DNA from: Clostridiales bacterium
GTDB lineage: Bacteria > Bacillota > Clostridia > Christensenellales > Aristaeellaceae
Assembly: GCA_015056305.1 (NCBI GenBank)
Contig: SVGO01000006.1
Span: 1 to 50,779, forward strand
Length of the DNA: 50,779 bases
Reading direction: 5' to 3'
Each line of letters starts with the position of its first letter. Position 1 is the stretch's first letter. The position numbers and the translations under genes were made by a program. Below are positions 19,580-29,421 of the stretch, in pieces. The notes beneath the pieces are model-generated. The model saw nothing but the letters and a program-made list of their open reading frames with translations, searched no databases and was not told the DNA's origin.

Positions 19580-21553
19580 TTACCAAAGGGGATTTTCAAG
19601 GCTCCCCCGGCTGGCAAACGGGCCCGGCGCGACGCCCATGCCCCTGTGATCGCCGAAGTAATCCCGATCGAACGTGATCGCGGTGCCGTCCGCGCTTTCA
19701 AAGCGCTGATCCGGCTCAAAGGCATGGCCCAGCGTATCGCTGTCGATCATGGAGCAGGCAAATCCGTCGATAAAGTCAAAGAGATTGGTCTTCATATACG
19801 GCTTGCCGTCTCTCTGGCAAAGCTCCATCTCCACCTTGGCGTCCTCGCAGACGATATTGTGCTTTTCCTTTGCCCATGCCTTCGCGCCGGAGAGATACGC
19901 GTTGCCGCCTGCCCATACCGGCAGATGGCTGAAGTGGTACTTCTCCAGCTTGCCCATATCCGGGCGCGCGACGTCCAGATCGAACCAGCTGATCCATTCC
20001 TCATAGGTCGGATATTCGTCAAAGCACCACGTGCCGCTCAGACGCTCGTGCTCCCTCGGTGCGCCGCGTACGACCGGCGCATCCGCCGGCCAGCCCTGCA
20101 CGAAGATATTATTATAGAAGCGGTCGTCGCCGTGCAGGATCGTCATGAAGCCGGCGACCTCCGTCCTGTGGCGGATATGATAGGGCGTATAGCGCCAGGT
20201 CGTGCCGTCGCCCACGAACGTCAGCGGGCCCATCATCAGATTATGCACCAGCGCGACGCCCTGCGTCGCCAGGCGCACGGACGCCTTGGAGAGCATGATG
20301 TTGTTGTCGATGAGCGTCGGACCATGGCTGACCTCGATGAATATATCCTGGCTCTCCATGCCGCCCTCGGCCCATGTGCAACAGTCCGGACGGTGGTTGT
20401 CGTGCAGCAGGTTCTGCGTGATGCGCGTGCCCTGCGCCTCCCAGTCGCACCAGATGCCCATCGTGCTGTGATGGATATGGTTGCGGCGGAAGAGCACGTC
20501 GATGGCGGCATGCAGCTTGATGCCGGCGATCTCCGCGCCGCCGAGCTCCTGCATGTTGTTGATGTGGTGAATGTGGTTGTCCTCGATCACCGAGAACACG
20601 CAGCCCATGCGGCCGACGATGCCCGTCTGCTCGCAGTGATGGATGTGGCAGCGGCGCACGATATGCGAGCCGACCTTCTCCTTGAGCCAGCCGTGATACT
20701 GGCCGCGGCAGACCGCGTCGCGCTCCATCTGCGTCGGACTCTTGACATGCTTGGTCGTAAAGTAGTGGTCGTTCTCCTCGTCGTAGTACTTGCCCAGCGA
20801 GATGCCGTTGCACTTGCTGTTGGAAATATCGCAGTCCTCGATGATCCAGCCCTTGCTCCAGTGCGGGCCGACCATGCCATCCTGGAAGGCGGCGGGCGGA
20901 GACCACGTGGTCGCAGCCTTTTCAACCTTGAATCCACTCAGCGTGATATAGCCCCTGCCCGTCTCGCTCGGGAAGAAGCAGCGGCGGCGGACGTTGATCT
21001 CGGTCTTCTGCGTATTGGGATCAATATTCTGGAAGTTGGCGTAGATCAGCGTCGAGCCGCTTTCCTGCACAGCAAACCACTTGTACACGGAATACTCCGG
21101 CTCCCAGGACGGCTTGTACACCTCGCCCTCGATGCACTCCTCAAGGCTTTCCGCCTCATAGAGCATCCTGTCGTTCAGATAGACCGCGCCGCTGTGGCGC
21201 ACGGACGGCGCAAAGTACCAATCGCCGAAGACCTCGGTGGTATAGGGATTGTAATCGCCGAAGATGCCGTTGTCCACGCGGATCGTCCACAGGCCATTTT
21301 CCTGCTTCTGCCAGCCGGTGACGACCTCTGCGCCGGTGATCACCGCGCCCAGCGGCACCTCGGAGCGATAGATGATCCGGTTTTCCTCCGTGCCGCCGTG
21401 CTTCGGATTCACGTATTCGCGGTAAACGCCCGGCGCGACGACAACCTCATCGCCCGGCAGCGCCACGGCCGCCGCATCGCTGATCCAGCGGAAGGGACGC
21501 TCTTTGCTTCCGTTTCCCTCGCGGGGCGCATGCTGATTGACGTAGTAAATCAT
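19580..21553 (-). CDS. Right-handed parallel beta-helix repeat protein (putative carbohydrate-active)
   Basis: MIYYVNQHAPREGNGSKERPFRWISDAAAVALPGDEVVVAPGVYREYV, then N-x-H-I-H-H repeats. Confidence 0.85.
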   Translation of the reverse strand: MIYYVNQHAPREGNGSKERPFRWISDAAAVALPGDEVVVAPGVYREYVNPKHGGTEENRIIYRSEVPLGAVITGAEVVTGWQKQENGLWTIRVDNGIFGDYNPYTTEVFGDWYFAPSVRHSGAVYLNDRMLYEAESLEECIEGEVYKPSWEPEYSVYKWFAVQESGSTLIYANFQNIDPNTQKTEINVRRRCFFPSETGRGYITLSGFKVEKAATTWSPPAAFQDGMVGPHWSKGWIIEDCDISNSKCNGISLGKYYDEENDHYFTTKHVKSPTQMERDAVCRGQYHGWLKEKVGSHIVRRCHIHHCEQTGIVGRMGCVFSVIEDNHIHHINNMQELGGAEIAGIKLHAAIDVLFRRNHIHHSTMGIWCDWEAQGTRITQNLLHDNHRPDCCTWAEGGMESQDIFIEVSHGPTLIDNNIMLSKASVRLATQGVALVHNLMMGPLTFVGDGTTWRYTPYHIRHRTEVAGFMTILHGDDRFYNNIFVQGWPADAPVVRGAPREHERLSGTWCFDEYPTYEEWISWFDLDVARPDMGKLEKYHFSHLPVWAGGNAYLSGAKAWAKEKHNIVCEDAKVEMELCQRDGKPYMKTNLFDFIDGFACSMIDSDTLGHAFEPDQRFESADGTAITFDRDYFGDHRGMGVAPGPFASRGSLENPLW

Positions 21554-21566
21554 GGCTATTCCTCCT

Positions 21567-23546
21567 TTACAGCCTCTTCATCACCGGGATAATATCCAGC
21601 GGCGCAGGCACGGTGACCCATCTGCCGCCCTCGAGGATTTCGTTTGTATCGATGTTGAGCCACTTTCCCTCGGGCAGATAGACGTCCATCTCGCTCACGC
21701 CCGACTGCATCACCGGCGCGACGAGATAATCCGGGCCGAACATATACTGCGTCTCGATCTCCCAGCAATTCTTGTCCTGCGGAAAATCATAGAACATGGG
21801 CCGCATCACCGGCGCGCCTGTCTCATGCGTGTGTTCCATCTGCGCGCGGATATAGGGACGCAGGCTTTCGCGCAGCGCCATGTACTTTTTGCAGATCTCG
21901 TAAACTTCCTCGCCGTAGCTCCAGACCTCGTTGTCCGCGCCGGAGACGCACATGCCGCCGCCATGGTCGCTCATCGGCGGACGGTCGTGCGGCTCGCGGT
22001 CGCCGTGCAGGCGCATCACCGGGCAGAAACAGCCCCAGGCAAACCAGCGGGCAAAGAGCTCGCGGAAGGCCGGGTCGTTCGGGTTGCCGCCGTGGAAGCC
22101 GCCGATATCCGTCGTCCACCACGGGATGCCCGCCATGCCCATATTCAGGCCCGCGGCGAGCTGATTGCGGAAGCTGCCAAAGCTGGAGGCGATATCGCCG
22201 CTCCACACCAGCGCGCCATAGCGCGCAGAGCCCGCCCACGCGCAGCGCAGCAGATTGACGATCTTCTCGTTGCCCTCGGCGCGCATGCCGTCGTAGAAGC
22301 CCTTGGCATACATCACCGGATAGAGATTGCCAACCTGCAGATTGCTGCCCAGGAAGTAGCGGTAGTTGTCAAAGTCATAGACGCTGTATTCCGGCTCGGC
22401 CTCGTCCAGCCAGAAGAGCTTCACGCCCTTGTCGTAGTAGTTGCGCTTGGCCGTCTGCCAGACGTACTCGCGGCTCTCCGGGTTCGTCGCATCGAAGAAC
22501 GTGCAGTTGCCCAGGAATTCCATCGTCGTCTTCACGCCACGCTCGCTGTGCACCAGCAATCCCCGATCCCACATCGGCTGGAAGTTTTCGCTCAGCCTGT
22601 CGACCGTCGGCCAGACGGAAACCATCAGCGCGATGCCCATCTCATCGAGCTCGCGGATCATCGCCTCCGGGTCCGGCCAGTATTCCAGATCAAACTTCCA
22701 GTCGCCCTGCAGCGGCCAGTGGAAGAAGTCCACGACGATCACGTCGATGGGCAGATTTCTGCGCTTGTATTCGCGCGCGACATGAAGCAGCTCGTCCTGC
22801 GTCAGATACCTCAGCTTGCACTGCCAGAAGCCCATGCCGTATTCCGGCATCATCGGCGGCAGGCCTGTCGCCTTCATATAGGCTTCGTGGATCTGCGCGG
22901 GCGTATCGCCGCTCGTGATCCAGTAATCCAGCCCCTTGGTGGCGTGCGCCTTCCAGACGGTCATGTTCTTGCCGAAGGTCACCTCGCCGATCGCCGGATT
23001 ATTCCACAAAAAGCCGTATCCCTTGCTGGAGATCACAAACGGCACGCTCGCCTGTGAATTGCGGTGCGCCAGTTCCAGCGTGCAGCCCTTCACGTCCAGG
23101 CAGTCCTGCTGATACTGGCCCATGCCGAAGAGCTTTTCGTTTCGGTCGGATTCAAAGCGCGCCGTCAGCTTGTAATCGCCGCCTCTCAGGCCTTTGAATT
23201 CGCGGCCCTCGATCTCCAGCGCGGAGCAGTCCTCGCTGGTCACGTCGCGGCGGTTGCGCGCGAATTCCTCCAGCAGCACGTCTCCCTTCTGGTTATAGAA
23301 GATCAGCTTGCCGCCCCTGGTGATCTCGGCGCGGATGCGGCCATTACAGATAGAAGCCGTTTCGCCGCCAATCGTGATTTCCGCCTTGCCTTCCGGCTTT
23401 TCAAGCAGCGCGCCGTCGCGCCCCTCCAGCTCGCAGCCATACTGCACCGCACGCACGCGCAGCGCGTTTTCGCCCCATGCTTCCACGCACAGCGTCTCCC
23501 CGGCAAACCGGCGGATCAGCCTGCCTGCATCGTCGATCCTGAACAT
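21567..23546 (-). CDS. Glycoside hydrolase family 31 (alpha-glucosidase/alpha-xylosidase-like)
   Basis: PIDVIVVDFFHWPLQGDWKFDLEYWPDPEAMIRELDEMG, KLFWLDEAEPEY, GDIASSFGSFRNQLAAGLNMGMAGIPWWTTDIGGF. Confidence 0.93.
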   Translation of the reverse strand: MFRIDDAGRLIRRFAGETLCVEAWGENALRVRAVQYGCELEGRDGALLEKPEGKAEITIGGETASICNGRIRAEITRGGKLIFYNQKGDVLLEEFARNRRDVTSEDCSALEIEGREFKGLRGGDYKLTARFESDRNEKLFGMGQYQQDCLDVKGCTLELAHRNSQASVPFVISSKGYGFLWNNPAIGEVTFGKNMTVWKAHATKGLDYWITSGDTPAQIHEAYMKATGLPPMMPEYGMGFWQCKLRYLTQDELLHVAREYKRRNLPIDVIVVDFFHWPLQGDWKFDLEYWPDPEAMIRELDEMGIALMVSVWPTVDRLSENFQPMWDRGLLVHSERGVKTTMEFLGNCTFFDATNPESREYVWQTAKRNYYDKGVKLFWLDEAEPEYSVYDFDNYRYFLGSNLQVGNLYPVMYAKGFYDGMRAEGNEKIVNLLRCAWAGSARYGALVWSGDIASSFGSFRNQLAAGLNMGMAGIPWWTTDIGGFHGGNPNDPAFRELFARWFAWGCFCPVMRLHGDREPHDRPPMSDHGGGMCVSGADNEVWSYGEEVYEICKKYMALRESLRPYIRAQMEHTHETGAPVMRPMFYDFPQDKNCWEIETQYMFGPDYLVAPVMQSGVSEMDVYLPEGKWLNIDTNEILEGGRWVTVPAPLDIIPVMKRL

Positions 23547-23798
23547 GCTATCATCCTTTCCATCTGTCGGCGGCTGTCATGCACAGCGCTATTTTATTGG
23601 TCGTTATTACTTTTATTATACTGCATGCATGCATCACGCGTACAGGTCTTTTCCTTTAATATTTCATACATCGCTCAGCCTGTTTCAGACCTGCATGCCC
23701 GTTATCTAACAGCCTTCTATTTACATCAGCGCATACATACCCTATAATATGGCTATCAGTTTGCAGAGACAAACTGAAATGAAAGGAGAGAACAAGAC

Positions 23799-25577
23799 AT
23801 GAAAAGACTCGTTTCTCTGGTTCTTTGCCTGTGCATGATGGCGACCATGTTCGTCGCCCCGGCGTATGCCGCCGGCTTCACCGCGGGCACCTATACCGCC
23901 GCTGCGAAGGGCATGAACGGCGACGTCACCGTTGAGGTGACCTTCGCCGAGGATGCGATTGCGGGCGTGAAGGTCGTTTCCCACAGCGAGACCCCGGGCC
24001 TGTCCGATCCGGCGATCGCGGGCATTCCGGCGGCGATCGTGGATGCCCAGTCTCTGGCTGTGGATACCGTGACCGGCGCGACCATCACCAGCAAGGCCAT
24101 CCTGGCCGCCGTGGAAGATGCGGCTGCGCAGGCCGGCGCGGACGTTGCCGCGCTGAAGGCTGTCGCCGCTGCGGATGATGCTGCCGAGAAGGCCGAATCC
24201 GAGCAGACCGCTGACGTGGTCGTGGTCGGCGCGGGCATCGCGGGCCTGAGCGCTGCGCTGGCCGCGAAGAACGCCGGCGCGGACGTCATCCTCATCGACA
24301 AGATGGCGGCCATCGGCGGCACCACGCTGCTGGCGGGCGGCATCCTGGTGAGCGTGGACTCCGAGCTCTTTGCCCAGAATCGTCTGGAGAGCGACAGCCT
24401 CGAGGCGATGATGGCCTACTGGAAGGACCGTCAGGCCAAGAGCGGCGTGGAGAGCGGCTACCCGGATTGGGCGCGCCTGGAGAGCGTGCTCGCCGAAACC
24501 GGCAAGACCGTCGATTGGCTCGTTGCCAACGACGTGCAGTTTGATACCGTGCCGTATGCGGCTTCCTCCGCCTATCCGATGGCGCTGGCCAACGGCGGCG
24601 GCGCGGGCCTGATCGCGATGCTGCAGGCGTCCGTGGAGAGCCGCGGCGTGAAGCTGATCACCGAGTGCAAGGCGACCGAGCTGGTCACCAACGACGCCGG
24701 CGCGGTTGTGGGCGTGAAGGCCGAGACCGCCGATGAGGTCATCACCTTCAAGGCGGACTCCGTCGTGCTGGCGACCGGCGGCATCTCCCAGAATGAGGAA
24801 CTCGTCGCCAAGTACAGCCCGAAGCTCCATCGCGCGGGCCTGGTGCCCACCAGCGCCGTGAGCCATACCGGCGACGGCTTCCTGATGGCGCTGGAGGTTG
24901 GCGCCGGCACGTTTGACGTGTTCGCCACCCCGCTGTTCAACATCACCTTCGATCCGGCGCTGAGCGACAGCACCGGCCTGACCATCTACAGCCAGCTGGG
25001 TGTGAACGCCAACGGCGTGCGCTTTGGCAACGAGGCCGCCGCCGCCGGCTGGGACACCATGGACCACACCGCCTCCGACATGATCCAGGACGCCAACGCG
25101 CCCTTCTGGTACATCTATGACACTGCGGACGAAGCCATCACCGCCGTGCTCGAGGCCGGCGTGGCCGAGGGCGTCGTGGTCAAGGGCGAGACCATCGCCG
25201 ATCTGGCGCGCGAGATGCACGTCTACACCGCCGCGCTCGAGCAGACCTATGCGGATTACAGCGCCATGGTCGCCGCGGGCGAGGATACTGCGTTCGGCAA
25301 GCCGGCCGCGTTCCTCATGCCGCTTGACAAGGCGCCGTACTACGCGGTGAAGGTCTATCCGACGACGTTCGGCTCTGCCGGCGGCGTGACCACCACCGAA
25401 GAGGGCCGCGTAACCCGTCAGGACGGCACCGTGATCGAGGGCCTGTATGCTGCGGGCGAGATGAGCAACCGTTACTTCTACAACGAGAACTACATCCTCG
25501 CCGCTTCCCTGGGCCTGTACAGCACGATGGGCCGCCGCGCAGGCACCGCCGCTGCGCAGGACGCTGCCGCGAAGTAA
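23799..25577 (+). CDS. Secreted FMN-binding domain + FAD-binding_2 flavoprotein (fumarate/urocanate reductase-like)
   Basis: Signal peptide; FMN_bind with DTVTGATITS flavinylation motif; FAD site VVVVGAGIAGLSAALAAKNAGADVILIDK; C-terminal GLYAAGEMSNRYFYNENYILAASLGLYSTMGRRAG. Confidence 0.9.
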   Translation: MKRLVSLVLCLCMMATMFVAPAYAAGFTAGTYTAAAKGMNGDVTVEVTFAEDAIAGVKVVSHSETPGLSDPAIAGIPAAIVDAQSLAVDTVTGATITSKAILAAVEDAAAQAGADVAALKAVAAADDAAEKAESEQTADVVVVGAGIAGLSAALAAKNAGADVILIDKMAAIGGTTLLAGGILVSVDSELFAQNRLESDSLEAMMAYWKDRQAKSGVESGYPDWARLESVLAETGKTVDWLVANDVQFDTVPYAASSAYPMALANGGGAGLIAMLQASVESRGVKLITECKATELVTNDAGAVVGVKAETADEVITFKADSVVLATGGISQNEELVAKYSPKLHRAGLVPTSAVSHTGDGFLMALEVGAGTFDVFATPLFNITFDPALSDSTGLTIYSQLGVNANGVRFGNEAAAAGWDTMDHTASDMIQDANAPFWYIYDTADEAITAVLEAGVAEGVVVKGETIADLAREMHVYTAALEQTYADYSAMVAAGEDTAFGKPAAFLMPLDKAPYYAVKVYPTTFGSAGGVTTTEEGRVTRQDGTVIEGLYAAGEMSNRYFYNENYILAASLGLYSTMGRRAGTAAAQDAAAK

Positions 25578-25585
25578 TTCTATCT

Positions 25586-25624
25586 AAAAAGACCTTGAAG
25601 GAGCAATCCTTCAAGGTCTTTTTT
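25586..25624. terminator. Rho-independent terminator between convergent genes
   Basis: AAAAAGACCTTGAAGGAGCAATCCTTCAAGGTCTTTTTT. Confidence 0.85.
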
Positions 25625-25631
25625 ATGTCCG

Positions 25632-27080
25632 TTATGTCAGCAGATGCTCGCTGAATACGAGCGTGAAGCAGGTTCCCTCGCCCGGCCTGCTGCTGCAGGT
25701 CATCTCGATATCATGGCGCAGGGCGATCTCACGGGCAATCGGCAGGCCCAGGCCCGTGCCGCCGCGGTTGACGCCGGAGTGCTTGTGGAAATAGCGGTCA
25801 AAAATATGCTCAAGCGCTTCCTCATCGATGCCGCATCCATGATCGATGACGGACACCTCGCAGGCGCCATGCTTTCTCCTGACGGCAATCTGCACGGCCC
25901 CGCCTTCCCCGGAAAACTTGATCGCGTTGTCCAGCAGGATGATCATCAGCTGGCGCAGTCTGCCGTAATCGCCCAGAACAGCAAACGGCGCTGCCTCATC
26001 CAGCCGGATCTCGATCCGCTTTTCCTCTGCCTTCTGGCGCATGAAGCGAACCGTATCCGCAAGTACATCCATGAGATTGATGATCTCCATCTCGATTTTG
26101 AACTGCGTATTCTGCAGGCGGGTCAGCTCCAGCAGATCGTTCACCAGCCGCTGCAGATGATGGGCGTCTGCATGCAGCTGATCATAGTACTGCCGCCTCT
26201 GCGCCGGATCTTCGATGATGCCCTCGCGCAGCAGCTCGATGGACCCCCTGAGCACGGAGATCGGCGTGCGCAGCTCATGCGAGATATCGGAGAAGAAGTC
26301 CTGGCGCAGCTGCTCAAAATGGCTGCGTTCCTTTTCTGCCTCGTCCAGCTTCTTAGCCAGCATGTCGATCTGCGCGGCAAGCACGCCGATTTCATCGTTT
26401 TGCACGACACGGGTTTTCACGCTGTAATCGCCGCGCGCCATCTGCGTCGCCGCGTCCATCATCCGATGCAGCGGCGTCACAAAGCGGCGCGAAAGAAAGA
26501 AGGACGCAGCGATGGCGATCACCAGGGCAATGGCCAGACAGGCGGTGAGCAGATAGAAGGCGTCCTGCAGCGTATGGCTGATATTGTTGATATTCGCGCT
26601 GAGCACAAGCGCAAGCTGAACCCCGCCCGCTTCATCGAGAACGGGCACGCAGACGATCATGTCGCCCGCATGAAAAGGATTGAGCGAAAAACCGGCGCTG
26701 CTCATTTCGCCCGTCTCAAATACGCACATTGCGAGCGGCAGCACCTGCTGATCCAGCGGCTTTTCGGGCAGCTGCATCTCGCCGAGAACGACATGATTTC
26801 CCTGCGCGTCCAGCAGATACAGGTCGCTCATCGTCGCGTCGCCGATGAAACGCATATACGACTTGAATCCGCCGCCGCTGCAGCTGCCTTCATTGTAATT
26901 GGCTGTGAAATGCGCAATGGTATCCGCGATCGAAACCGCATGGGCGCACAGATCCCGCCGGGTGACGTCTGCCGTATGCCGGGCAAACATCGCAGAAAAC
27001 AGCACGCCCACCGTCAGCGCAAAGAGAATCAGCGCCAGCGCAAAATACTGCGTCAGCCTGCGCGCAATCTTATTCTTCAT
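25632..27080 (-). CDS. Sensor histidine kinase (HAMP, HisKA, HATPase_c)
   Basis: FSDISHELRTPISVLRGSIELLREG, LIILLDNAIKFSGEGG, VIDHGCGIDEEALEHIFDRYF, GTGLGLPIAREI; two TM segments flanking a sensor domain. Confidence 0.93.
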   Translation of the reverse strand: MKNKIARRLTQYFALALILFALTVGVLFSAMFARHTADVTRRDLCAHAVSIADTIAHFTANYNEGSCSGGGFKSYMRFIGDATMSDLYLLDAQGNHVVLGEMQLPEKPLDQQVLPLAMCVFETGEMSSAGFSLNPFHAGDMIVCVPVLDEAGGVQLALVLSANINNISHTLQDAFYLLTACLAIALVIAIAASFFLSRRFVTPLHRMMDAATQMARGDYSVKTRVVQNDEIGVLAAQIDMLAKKLDEAEKERSHFEQLRQDFFSDISHELRTPISVLRGSIELLREGIIEDPAQRRQYYDQLHADAHHLQRLVNDLLELTRLQNTQFKIEMEIINLMDVLADTVRFMRQKAEEKRIEIRLDEAAPFAVLGDYGRLRQLMIILLDNAIKFSGEGGAVQIAVRRKHGACEVSVIDHGCGIDEEALEHIFDRYFHKHSGVNRGGTGLGLPIAREIALRHDIEMTCSSRPGEGTCFTLVFSEHLLT

Positions 27081-27771
27081 CCTCAATGACCTCGAATTTA
27101 TATCCCATGCCCCAGATGGTCCTGATCTGCCAGTGCGGATGGTCATAGGCGTCTAGCTTCACGCGCAGGCGCTTGACATGGCTGTCCACCGTCCGGCTGT
27201 CGCCGTAGTAATCGTATCCCCACAGAAGGCTCAGCAGCATTTCCCGGGAAAAGAGCTTGCCGCAGCTCTCGGCCAGCGTATAGAGGATCTCCAGCTCCTT
27301 CTTCGTGAGCGAAACAGGATGCCCGTCAATCGTCACCAGCGCATCGGCCATATGGATGGACAGATTATCAAAGACCAGCGGCGCATTGGCCGGGCTTTGC
27401 CCCGGCGCGCGCTCGATCCGCCTAAGGATCGCGCGGATGCGGGCCATCACCTCTTCGCCGGAAAACGGCTTGACGATGTAATCATCCGCGCCGATATCCA
27501 GCCCCATGACCCGCTCAAAATCCTCGCCGCGCGCGGTGATCATGATGATGGGGACATTGGATGTGCGCCTGATTTCCCTGCACAGGGCAAAGCCGTCCAT
27601 ATACGGCATCATCACGTCCAGCAGGATCACGGCAAACGTCTCCTTGTGAAAAAACTCCAGCGCCTGCCTGCCGTCATACGCTACGACGGGCTCAAAGCCA
27701 TGCCTTTTCACAAACTCGCTGATGATCTTCGTGATCTGCACATTGTCGTCCGCAATCAGAATTCTTTCCAT
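27070..27771 (-). CDS. OmpR/PhoB-family response regulator
   Basis: ERILIADDNVQITKIISEF...VILLDVMMPYMDGFALCREIR...GADDYIVKPFSGEEVMARIRAILRR; winged helix C-terminus. Confidence 0.95.
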   Translation of the reverse strand: MERILIADDNVQITKIISEFVKRHGFEPVVAYDGRQALEFFHKETFAVILLDVMMPYMDGFALCREIRRTSNVPIIMITARGEDFERVMGLDIGADDYIVKPFSGEEVMARIRAILRRIERAPGQSPANAPLVFDNLSIHMADALVTIDGHPVSLTKKELEILYTLAESCGKLFSREMLLSLLWGYDYYGDSRTVDSHVKRLRVKLDAYDHPHWQIRTIWGMGYKFEVIEDEE

Positions 27772-27968
27772 ATCCGTCTCCCATACATAAGGATGTTTTG
27801 ATTATAACATAGCCGTTTAAAAAGCCATACAAAAGGGCGGAAAAAGACAAGAAAAAGTCACAATTACTTGTTATTCTCTTAACAAAGGTACGCCCAGCAG
27901 GCGTTTTTCCTGTTTTAGGGCTTCCTGATGACAAAAGTCTGAACCGAAATGTATGGAGGAGATTGACA

Positions 27969-28475
27969 ATGATGGAAAACACTACCCGCCGCGACTTCCT
28001 CAGGAACACCCTGAAGCTCGGCGCCGGCATGGCCGCGCTGTCCGCGCTGTCCCCGGTGATGGCCATTGCTGAAGAAGAGGAGAAGGTTCCCTTCGCCTGG
28101 AAGCCGAACGCTGCTCCCTGCAAGCTGATCGAAGAGCTCGAGCCGGCCGCTGAGGGCGTGCGCAGCTTCAAGTTCAACACCGACGGCCGCTCCTGCTCCA
28201 AGAGCGTGACCTTTGATATCGTCGGCAAGGAAGAGTACGTCAAGAACATCAAGTACGAAGGCGGCTGCAACGGCGGCACCCAGGGCATCGGCGCGATGTG
28301 CGAAGGCCGTCCGGCTTCCGAAGTGATGCCGATCATGATGGGCATCGTCTGCCGCAACAAGGCTTCCGGTTCTTCCTGCGCGCATCAGCTCGCCCTGGGC
28401 CTGCAGCAGGCTCTGATGATCGTTCGCGGCACTCCCTGCCCGGGCTGCGAAGCCGGCACCTGCGCGAACGCGTAA
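27969..28475 (+). CDS. Tat-exported TSCPD-domain (TIGR03905-like) protein
   Basis: Tat signal TTRRDFLRNTLKLGAGMAALSALSPVMA; TSCPD-like SCSKSVTFDIVGKEEYVKNIKYEGGCNGGTQGIGAMCEGRPASEVMPIMMGIVCRNKASGSSCAHQLALGL. Confidence 0.8.
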   Translation: MMENTTRRDFLRNTLKLGAGMAALSALSPVMAIAEEEEKVPFAWKPNAAPCKLIEELEPAAEGVRSFKFNTDGRSCSKSVTFDIVGKEEYVKNIKYEGGCNGGTQGIGAMCEGRPASEVMPIMMGIVCRNKASGSSCAHQLALGLQQALMIVRGTPCPGCEAGTCANA

Positions 28476-28538
28476 GTAATTCCCCTGATTGCCATATAAC
28501 CGTAAGCAAATCAATACGAAATAAGGAGATTTACTGAT

Positions 28539-29252
28539 ATGTCTAAGAAGATTATGAGCATCGTGCTGGCGCTGGTGCTGGTTCTGTTCTCCGCTGTGGC
28601 TTTTGCGGATACCTTCGAGGGTATCGGCGAGGGCTTCAAGCCCCTGCAGGTGAAGGTTGACGTCACCGACGGCAAGATCACCGCCATCGACATGATCGTC
28701 AACGACGAGACCCCGGAAATCGGCGGCGTCGCCATCGAGACCCTGACCAAGCAGATCATCGAAGGCCAGACCCTGGCTGTGGATACCATTTCCCAGGCGA
28801 CCTACACCTCCGTCGGCTTCACCGCCGCCGTGGCTGACGCCGTGACCAAGGCCGGTCTGGATCCGGCTGCCATGGGCTGGGAAGACAAGTCCGTCGTCAT
28901 CCTGCCGGCCTGCATGCGCATCAAGGAAAAGCTCCTGAAGAACAACTTCCACTACTTCAACTACACCACCGCCAATGTCTGCTCCGAGTACATCGCCTTT
29001 GCGATCTATGAGCCGGACATGACCGTTTGGGACGTGCGCGTTTATGGCGGCTGCCACGGCACTGCCGATGCGTTCGGCGCGCTGTGCAAGGGTCTGACCG
29101 TTGACGAGTGCATCGAGCGTCTGGGCGGCATCCAGTGCTCCGGCAGCGCCACCGGCGTGGACTCCTGCCCGGATCAGGTTGCTCAGGCTCTGGCCGCTGC
29201 CAAGGGCATGATCACCGGCACCCTGTGCGACGGCTGCACTGTCGTTCACTAA
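28539..29252 (+). CDS. Secreted FMN_bind-like + TSCPD-like fusion protein
   Basis: Sec signal MSKKIMSIVLALVLVLFSAVAFA; FMN_bind-like GEGFKPLQVKVDVTDGKITAIDMIVNDETPEIGGVAIETL...VDTISQATYTS; TSCPD-like VWDVRVYGGCHGTADAFGALCKGLTVDECIERLGGIQCSGSATGVDSCPDQVAQAL. Confidence 0.8.
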   Translation: MSKKIMSIVLALVLVLFSAVAFADTFEGIGEGFKPLQVKVDVTDGKITAIDMIVNDETPEIGGVAIETLTKQIIEGQTLAVDTISQATYTSVGFTAAVADAVTKAGLDPAAMGWEDKSVVILPACMRIKEKLLKNNFHYFNYTTANVCSEYIAFAIYEPDMTVWDVRVYGGCHGTADAFGALCKGLTVDECIERLGGIQCSGSATGVDSCPDQVAQALAAAKGMITGTLCDGCTVVH

Positions 29253-29310
29253 TCATCGCCTCTCCTCATGCTGTCCGGAGCAAGCGGACAGCAGCTTTCT
29301 CACAAAGGAA

Positions 29311-29345
29311 GATGCCGGGCTTATGCCCGGCATTTTCTTTTTGTC
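29311..29345 (+). terminator. Rho-independent terminator
   Basis: GATGCCGGGC-ttat-GCCCGGCATTTTCTTTTT. Confidence 0.85.
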
Positions 29346-29349
29346 ATAC

Positions 29350-29383
29350 AAAAATCCCCTGAAGGTTTGCCCTTCAGGGGATT
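29350..29383 (-). terminator. Rho-independent terminator of the TSUP gene
   Basis: Minus strand AATCCCCTGAAGGGCAAACCTTCAGGGGATTTTTG. Confidence 0.8.
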
Positions 29384-29421
29384 GAATATTGGATTGGATA
29401 TGATTCCCACTCGCAATTTCT

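Noticed and set aside
19646-23057. 648-aa and 501-aa plus-strand ORFs opposite the beta-helix and GH31 genes
   Set aside because: Shadow ORFs of well-supported genes.
23742-25220. 492-aa minus ORF opposite the flavoprotein reductase
   Set aside because: Gly/His/Arg/Ala-rich antisense frame; the opposite strand has signal peptide, FMN and FAD motifs.
27880-27920. Possible terminator CGCCCAGCAGGCGTTTTT before the Tat-TSCPD gene
   Set aside because: Only a 4-bp stem; too weak to list as a feature.
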